64,000 nucleotides of DNA from Rhyacophila brunnea (lineage: Eukaryota > Arthropoda > Insecta > Trichoptera > Rhyacophilidae): the NCBI GenBank assembly GCA_022495005.1, contig JAGYXB010001967.1:372001-436000 (forward strand), written 5' to 3'. Both the position numbers and the translations under genes were made by a program. Of the stretch, positions 57,274-64,000 are shown piece by piece (the first letter of the stretch is position 1; each line of letters opens with the position of its first letter). The notes beneath the pieces are model-generated. The model was not told where the DNA came from. It saw nothing but the letters and a program-made list of their open reading frames with translations, and did not search any database.

Positions 57274-59367
57274 TGATTATGACTGTCATCTAAATAATAA
57301 TAATAATATTTTTAGTTAAAAGATGTGTTTATTGTTTATATGAAAGATATATTGATATTTTACGAGGCATCTACGTAAATTGGTTTGTACTTGAACGTTT
57401 TAAGGAAGGTCATATAACAAAATGTTATTGCTGGAGGGGGCCTTCTATACTAATATAATATACTATATTATTTACTCAGCATGAATTCCAGTGCCAGGAT
57501 TACGGACGTGGATACCCGACGCAGTGACTGATTCTGAGACCTCCGACGATAAAAATAATCAAAATATAAAAATCATGAATTGGATATAAGTTTAATTGTA
57601 AAACATCGGATTGCATGGCAATTATTTAGTCCGATTCTGATTAATCTTAGACGTAATTTAAAATTTACCTAATACGATTCTGATTCTACCGTGCAGGTAA
57701 TATGCACTTTCAAGGATTTCGTTAATAAATTTGTCATTCAGTAGACCACAGACTGCAATTGCGTCGGTCCATGTAATAAAGCCGTAATCGTTGAACACCA
57801 ATTAATATAAATTTAAAAAAAACTGCAGCAAATAAACTTCACAATGCAAACACGGTTACTTAGCGCGGTGAGTCGTACCCCCTTCCTCTGCAAGCCCTGA
57901 CGTGAATATTCGGAGGTAGTCGAATTGATTTCCCGCGGCGCGGCGACAGCTTGACATGCGGACAGCAAGGAATGCGAGACGCCATTTTTTTCGTCCGCAT
58001 GTTGAATTTTGAAAATCGAATATTGTATAGGACTAAATAATCGTGCTTTATCAAACACTATTATTCTACAACAAATATGTCATGGCGGCAACGGACAAAA
58101 CCGAGGGTCGTGGTATACATATTATGTAGGTACGTGAACGAGCAAGAGGTTGCAGTTTCTTTATCTATTGGCAGCACAAAAAACAAAATGGCAGTTCACG
58201 TTCTGGTTTGAAGTCTGTTGCTTTGTTTACATAACCAACGTACCCGTTTCTTGGTTATTTACGTATGTATTAATCTCAAGAATATTTGTCAATCTATTGC
58301 TTTTGGCCGAGTACGTTAAATGACGACGATGTACCTACTTTGACTAATAGTAATTTTAATGGCTTCTAATTATTTGGTAAGTATAAATATTCAAAAATAG
58401 GAAGTATCTTAATAAAAGTTTTTTATTAATCTTTGGGAATAATTTAAAATCAGCAGGAAGTAAAAAATGCTCAATGGTAAGTATTCAAATAATATGTAAG
58501 AAAGTATTTAAATAAGAACAGGGAATTATTTAAATGTTTAATGTCAAGTATAAATATTAGTGTGTCAGAATAGATTAAAATTTGGGCAGAAATAATTTAA
58601 TTGGCCGCTTTTTAAAATTTTCTAGGATAGTATCCTTCTGTCATTCCAACCAGGGTTATAACATAGACTAATATTCGAGTTAGTTGTATCATAGACTGAT
58701 ACCATAATCGTCTATGGTTATGCTGTACCTTGACAGATGACAGTTGACTTCCTCAGCACTAGAAATCTAGAATAGTATTTTTTCTTTCTATTATAATGAA
58801 TGTCTCTAAAAAAAATGGCTCCACAGTTCAATGTGGATCTTCTGAGCAGGTTTCTTAAGAAATTCATTCTAGCCATCAGCTGTAACTGTTGAATCTATGC
58901 TCTGGATACAACAGAATTAGTTTGTAATCAATTATTAATGTTTATTAGAAACTGTTTTCAGTACCTAGGTATCTACACTGGACTAATGACCATTGAAAAT
59001 ACATGCTCCATTATAGAATTATGTTGTATACCTAGTGTGTATTATAATGTTTTTAACATTTAAAAAAAATAAGAAGACAGGTAGCTAGGTACACCAGATG
59101 TGACTATTATAGGTTTATTTTTGACATAAAAATAAAGAATAAGGCAGACTTCAGTTGTTCAAAAAAAAAATACATGGCAACTTGAAGGGTCGCTCGGCTT
59201 GTCATGTCAACGGTGAACGGTGTGATCAGGTTATTGTAAATTTTATAAAAATTTATCAATATTTTCCCCACAGCAAAAAATGCTTAGCCATTGTCGATCA
59301 ATGAACATTCCTTTTATTTTGTAAATAAAATTATTTAGTATAATTTATCGATATCCGTAATTTTGAT
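57274..59367. other. Non-coding stretch with a CpG-rich patch
   Basis: 57860-57985 is GC- and CpG-rich with a minus-strand ATG in good context (see findings). The rest shows nothing recognisable. Confidence 0.4.
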
Positions 59368-59621
59368 ATATCGTCGTTGAAACTAGAAAATTGTGTAACT
59401 CCAAAAACACTACTTTACAGGAGAGACAAAAAACATTATGGTTTCCCATACAAATGTATGGTTTTGGAGTGAAATCATCCATGATTAAACAATGATACAA
59501 TTTTTCTGGAATTACAAAATTTGCAAGACGGATAGATATTATCAACGGCCACTAGATGGCATTCAAAGTCAATTTTCGATTAAAACGGAGTTACACAATT
59601 TTCTAGTTTCAACGACGATAT
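59368..59621. mobile_element. 254 bp MITE
   Basis: Inverted ends ATATCGTCGTTGAAACTAG and its complement, extending about 35 bp through AAAATTGTGTAACTCC. No coding frame of note. Target duplication is unclear. Only copy seen here. Confidence 0.8.
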
Positions 59622-60819
59622 GGAATAAGTAATAGGTGTGTTTTAATTGTCTCGACATTAAAAGGTTCGTTATCTAAAAGATTTATACTAATATAAATTG
59701 TTTTATAATCGACATGCAAACCAGAAAGTAGGTAGCTATTTTATTTGAATTAATACTAATATCACATAAACTCATTCGATTATCGATTTATTAGTTCGAT
59801 CAATCATACTAGGTATTTTAATCTCATTCAAAATGTATGAAAAATTTGGTTGAATGAATAATATTTCACAATATAACATTTTCAATCAAATTTAACCTTA
59901 AAATGAGGTATTTTTTTCATTATTACTTTCTTTAAAAATATTTAAGTATATTAGATATAGGTTGAAATAGTCCATTAACTATCAATTAACTTTAAGCTAA
60001 TTAGTTATTTTGCACGTAATTTCAATTGAAGACAAATTATTCATAATCGTTTCAATAGAATTAATTTATGAAACATGTTATTTCAATTAGATAATAATAG
60101 TTTAATAGGTATATTTTTAATTTCCATAATATTTATAAACCGTCAAATACCACTAAATTATTATAATTTGGGTTTAAAGTTATCGGAATTGAGGTTATCT
60201 TCTGTCATCTGTGTGATGTGCTCATATAATTATCGCTCTTTTGGTGCACCTTCGATTAGTTCTTATTTGGTGTTCTTTTAATAATCACAATAATGGTTAT
60301 TTGTACCAAATATTCATGAATTTGGCGTGCGAGCATAGACAAATATCCCTTACTTGCGAGATGGTAACCCTAAATGGCTATGCGTCCCATATAAAATTGT
60401 TTACTTGTCAAATTATCATAATAATAATGGATATATGTTTTATCTACTGACACGCGTAATTTAAATAATGATTATTTAGTTTTACAACCGATTTTTTAAT
60501 ATTATTACTTCCTCAATCATTATTTAACTCTCCACACTAAAACTGGCGACCTTATTCTGACACTTCGAAATAAATACTTACCAATGATTAAAAATTCTGA
60601 CACTAGGGATTTAAAAACTTTTCAAAATTGTCTATTAATACTTCCTTCAAAAATACACGCCAATTTTAATGTCACCCTTATCGTTATATATATTTTTTTA
60701 TTATAAAAGAATCAAATTACGGAAATTGATAGATCAGTGCCTACACCCCGAAAGCGTACAATGAAATGATAAATTTAGGGGCGTTCTTCATTTGAAACGG
60801 ACGTACGATTAACTGCATA
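59622..60819. other. Non-coding stretch
   Basis: Nothing recognised. Confidence 0.4.
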
Positions 60820-60875
60820 GGAGGGGCTTGTTGGTTCACATTTTTAACACGTAGACAAGAAGTTCTTGTTCGACA
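60820..60875 (-). repeat. Fragment of the family C MITE, inverted
   Basis: The minus strand reads GAACAAGAACTTCTTGTCTA, CGTGTTAAAAATGTGAACCA and ACAAGCCCCTCC, a diverged copy of the left half of 16178-16316. Confidence 0.5.
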
Positions 60876-62665
60876 ATATTTTTCCACAGATATGTTTTGT
60901 AGCTAAATTTTATATTTAAATGTCAAATATAAAAAATTAAATAATGTCAAATTGTAGTCGAATTTAATTACACACTATCCAAGCCTATAAAATGTTAAGT
61001 ATTCAGATTTTATTCATTCTTGTGTAATTAACTAATAATTAGGCGAATTTTGAAATTGAAGTGGAATGTCATAAGTATGAAGTTTTCTTCAAATGAACCT
61101 GCAATGTAAAGTCACTTGTTTTGCATCAATTTCATACATTTAGGTTCCATCTCTATAGAAGTTTCACAGTGGTGATATTGGTGATAAATGAATAGACCGA
61201 ACGTTGTCCAGTGGATCCAGGAGAGAGAATTTATTGCTGCGATAATATACCATTCAGTATACAAGTGGTACAAGAATAAATTATACAGGAGAGATGTTAG
61301 CGGTTCGAGGCTCGGTAAGAGAATGCTTCTGGGCGAGGCGCGATGGTAGTCTGTGCCTACTGCTACTAAGATACTGAGATAGAATTTGATATTCCATCAA
61401 TGATGAATGATGACTCGCTATTTATATAAATGTCTATTCGATAAATTGGATCACTATTGGCAATATGCTAACCGACGAACCGTTGCAACTTCGAGGCGTT
61501 TTGCTAACCAGGCTTTATTGTTTAACCGTCATCGAAGAATGTCACACTTGCAGAATGTGCTGATCGTAGTTGAGTTAATATGTCACTTGTGTAACTCGCT
61601 GATCAACGCATTGTCGATATTACGCTGACATGGCCTGGGGTTGTTGACCCATATAGATGGTTCTTGTCAACATCTTTGGTACGTAGACATTATTATATTA
61701 ATTTATATGTAATATAGGAAACAATGAAATGAATATTATTTAATAGTAAACACTTTTTCAGAGCAACTAATATACCTATCATGTAATTCTATAAATTGTA
61801 ATAGGTAAAAGATACGGAACTATGTATTGCCAATATGCGTTATCAAGATTGAATATATTATGATAACTCAAAAAGGTGAATTTATATTATTTATTGCAAA
61901 AATAATGTCATTCTCATATAACAGAGGTGACACTATCATTTTAAATTAAGCATTGAAAAAAAACTTATATGGGTGGCATGACGGGGTCATAAATAAAAAA
62001 AAACATATTTACTAAAAAAACTTAAAACACGCTACAATGTCTTCAGATAAATTATAATAATAAAGATTTTTTTATTTTATTAATTCAGTGTTTTCATATT
62101 TTCCGAATAAACGAAGGTTAGAAAAAACTTCCCACCGATAAATGAATAGTCACCTAAGCATTGAAAATCAAATTAGTAAATTGAATATGTAAATGTCATA
62201 ATGATTTTGAATCCAAATTCAGTTGATGCTCAGTCGTTTATTAAAAATAATTTTACTGCTATTTTTTAAACAAACACAGCTTTGTTACTAAACTTGTCTC
62301 CGTCAGGTGTTTACAACTTCATCACGTTTGACAGAATATATTTTTAATATAGGGAGATGTCAACATTATTTATTGAAATCTTGCGATGGATTAATCTTTT
62401 CGCAGATTGGAAACAGTTGTGGATATTTCAAATCTTGAGATAACAACTATTTTTCTAAAGGGAATAGATATTTGCACAATAAAATAAACATAGACGTTTT
62501 CATTGCTAACAGCACTGAAAAAATGAAATTCACATTGGAAATAGATGGCTTTTACAAACGAACGACAACTGTCAATGGCAGATTATTTTACAATAACAAA
62601 TGAATAGATTTATCGACGGAAAATACATTTTGCTCTTATTAATAAATTATTATATTATGCACACC
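60876..62665. other. Non-coding stretch
   Basis: CGGTTCGAGGCTCGG at about 61300 faintly recalls the start of family V. Nothing else recognised. Confidence 0.35.
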
Positions 62666-63196
62666 ATGGCCTCCACATCTTTAAGCGGGCCTCCTGGCAA
62701 GGATTCCTGACGGCCCCCGAACCTATCGCTAAAGTTAAGGGTAGAATTATGTTCTACAGTAGTGTTTCCCAACGGTCAAATTAAGGGCATTCCGTGTATT
62801 TTTAGTGATGTTACTCGAATTATTCAGTCATCGGCACTCGGCATCATAATATATTAGAAGCATCGATAGCGACCCCTTTTTGTGGTAGGTATACAAGTAA
62901 CATACGACCCTTCGTCATTTTTATTGGTCAGAAAACACATAAAAATAATTATAAAATAAAATTCTGAACGTGTCATTTAATTATATTAATCATCATACAA
63001 AACACATCAAATTCCATCACACAGTCAATTCGTTTAAAATGTGTAAGTAAAATATCGCGCAGGCGACTTTTTCTACTATTGGAGTAAATTTGTGGTGTGT
63101 GTTTATCTCACTTAACTGATCGACCAAGCCACGCCAGGCGCCTTCTAATCTTGGCCCCTAGACTAGAGCCCTGTCAGCCTCCCTTCGTGGGGGCCA
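62666..63196. mobile_element. Family S element, long copy
   Basis: The left end ATGGCCTCCACATC with AAGCGGGCCTCC resembles the start of the 1967-2190 element. The right part (63096-63196) has TTTATCTCACTTAACTG, GACTAGAGCCCTGTCAGCC and CGTGGGGGCCA. The interior is about 300 bp longer than copy 1, perhaps through a further insertion. No clear target duplication. Confidence 0.5.
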
Positions 63197-63690
63197 AGAT
63201 ACACAGAGAAGATATTAATGGTATTTTGTATGTCTTCAAAAATATTATATCGTTATTTTTAAGATTAACTAGGCAAAAATCAATATTTTCTCTAATATCA
63301 CAATCAATATGAATAGATGGGTAGGTATCTACTAGTCAGATGCGTCGAAAAGATTTTCAGCATTACATCAACATTATAATGGACTGCATTGTTTATTATT
63401 TAATATATAATTTTAACATAATATAAATAATATCAAATGTTAAAATAGGATGGAATAATTATTTTAAATTCATAATTATTTTATTCCATTTTATTGATGT
63501 GTTAAACGACAATTTCTACAGTAGGTAATGTCATACTTTATTTGACAGATCGGAAAGATGTGATTACCTCTATAGAGTTCTCGGTATCTATCCGTCGAAA
63601 TATTGAAAAATGTGCTTTTGAAAATATGCGATGGGGGATTAATTAAGATTTTTAAAAACAGCGAACCAGACAATTTTTATTCACCACTAA
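63197..63690. other. Non-coding stretch
   Basis: Nothing recognised. Confidence 0.4.
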
Positions 63691-63815
63691 ACTACGGCAC
63701 GATGGCCGCGCGGCCTAAACGTCGGTCAATAACGTAATGGGTTCCAGGTTCGAATCCTGGGTCTGGGATGTACACATATTGTTTATCAATTAGTGTATGA
63801 GTCAGAGTATTTTTT
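63691..63815 (+). mobile_element. tRNA-derived SINE, 3'-truncated
   Basis: A box in GATGGCCGCGCGGCCTAAAC, B box GGTTCGAATCC, then GTACACATATTGTTTATCA and GTATGAGTCAGAGTA as in 36618-36868; it ends in a T run instead of the usual tail. Confidence 0.8.
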
Positions 63816-64000
63816 TTTCTCAATTCAATTCATTTATTTAACATATTGTGGACAGTACAAATTATAAGTTTAAGACGTTCACAACATGACATTTAGAAAC
63901 AAAGAAATATTATTAAAACAATATTAGGTACATAACAAAAGAGATAGATCAGTATTAAGTTATTCTACAGTATAAATGTGTAAATACAAAAAATATATAG
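63816..64000. other. Non-coding end of window
   Basis: Nothing recognised; a repeat may continue beyond the edge. Confidence 0.3.

Noticed and set aside
1..64000. CRISPR arrays, operons, bacterial promoters, viral genomes
   Set aside because: No regularly spaced repeats or dense coding; the window is insect nuclear DNA, and I saw no LTR or viral protein blocks.

Overview
The window looks like insect nuclear DNA, most likely from a moth or butterfly. It is strongly A+T-rich, is peppered with TAGGTA/TACCTA words, carries short TTAGG-type runs, and holds RTE-like retroposon 3' ends followed by a TGATGAT tail. A hemipteran is the main alternative. I found no convincing host protein-coding exon, rRNA gene or functional tRNA gene in 64 kb. 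It reads as an intergenic region or very large intron filled with decayed transposons. Most open frames are short and show no recognisable domain.

Layout. 0-7 kb: a hAT transposase fragment (847-1044), a LINE remnant split by a small inverted-repeat element with a 10-13 bp target duplication (1840-2310), a 307 bp MITE (4899-5205) and an RTE 3' end (6280-6688). 7.3-10.2 kb: a nearly complete 2.87 kb hAT transposon with terminal repeats and a perfect 8 bp target duplication (TSD); its transposase frame is broken by two single-base deletions. 13-19.5 kb: foldback elements, a TTAA-flanked MITE, an RTE remnant split by another MITE, an unnamed repeat holding a SINE tail, and a LINE remnant. 20.8-21.75 kb: a nested pair, with a deleted hAT element inside a MITE. 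26-31 kb: another copy of that MITE, a transposase helix-turn-helix fragment, a strong hairpin, and a 306 bp palindrome with a 3 bp TSD. 32.5-33.8 and 46.1-47.4 kb: two mariner copies in opposite orientation, both broken. 34-44.3 kb: tRNA-derived SINEs, more inverted-repeat elements, and a 641 bp element with an 8 bp TSD and a THAP-like start, resembling a deleted P element. 48-57 kb: foldback relatives, two further foldback copies and a second palindrome, after about 5 kb with no recognisable repeat (49.95-55.07 kb). 57-64 kb: GC-rich repeat ends, a 254 bp inverted-repeat element and a SINE.

How the parts work together: there is no operon or pathway. Non-autonomous elements (MITEs, SINEs, foldbacks) depend on transposases or reverse transcriptases encoded elsewhere. 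The two transposons that still show much coding sequence (hAT, mariner) are disrupted as read. The most notable material is a four-copy foldback family with telomere-like TTAGG runs at the hairpin apex and 8 bp TSDs, the CWG-targeted palindromes, and the P-like element. All calls were made by eye; no database search was possible.
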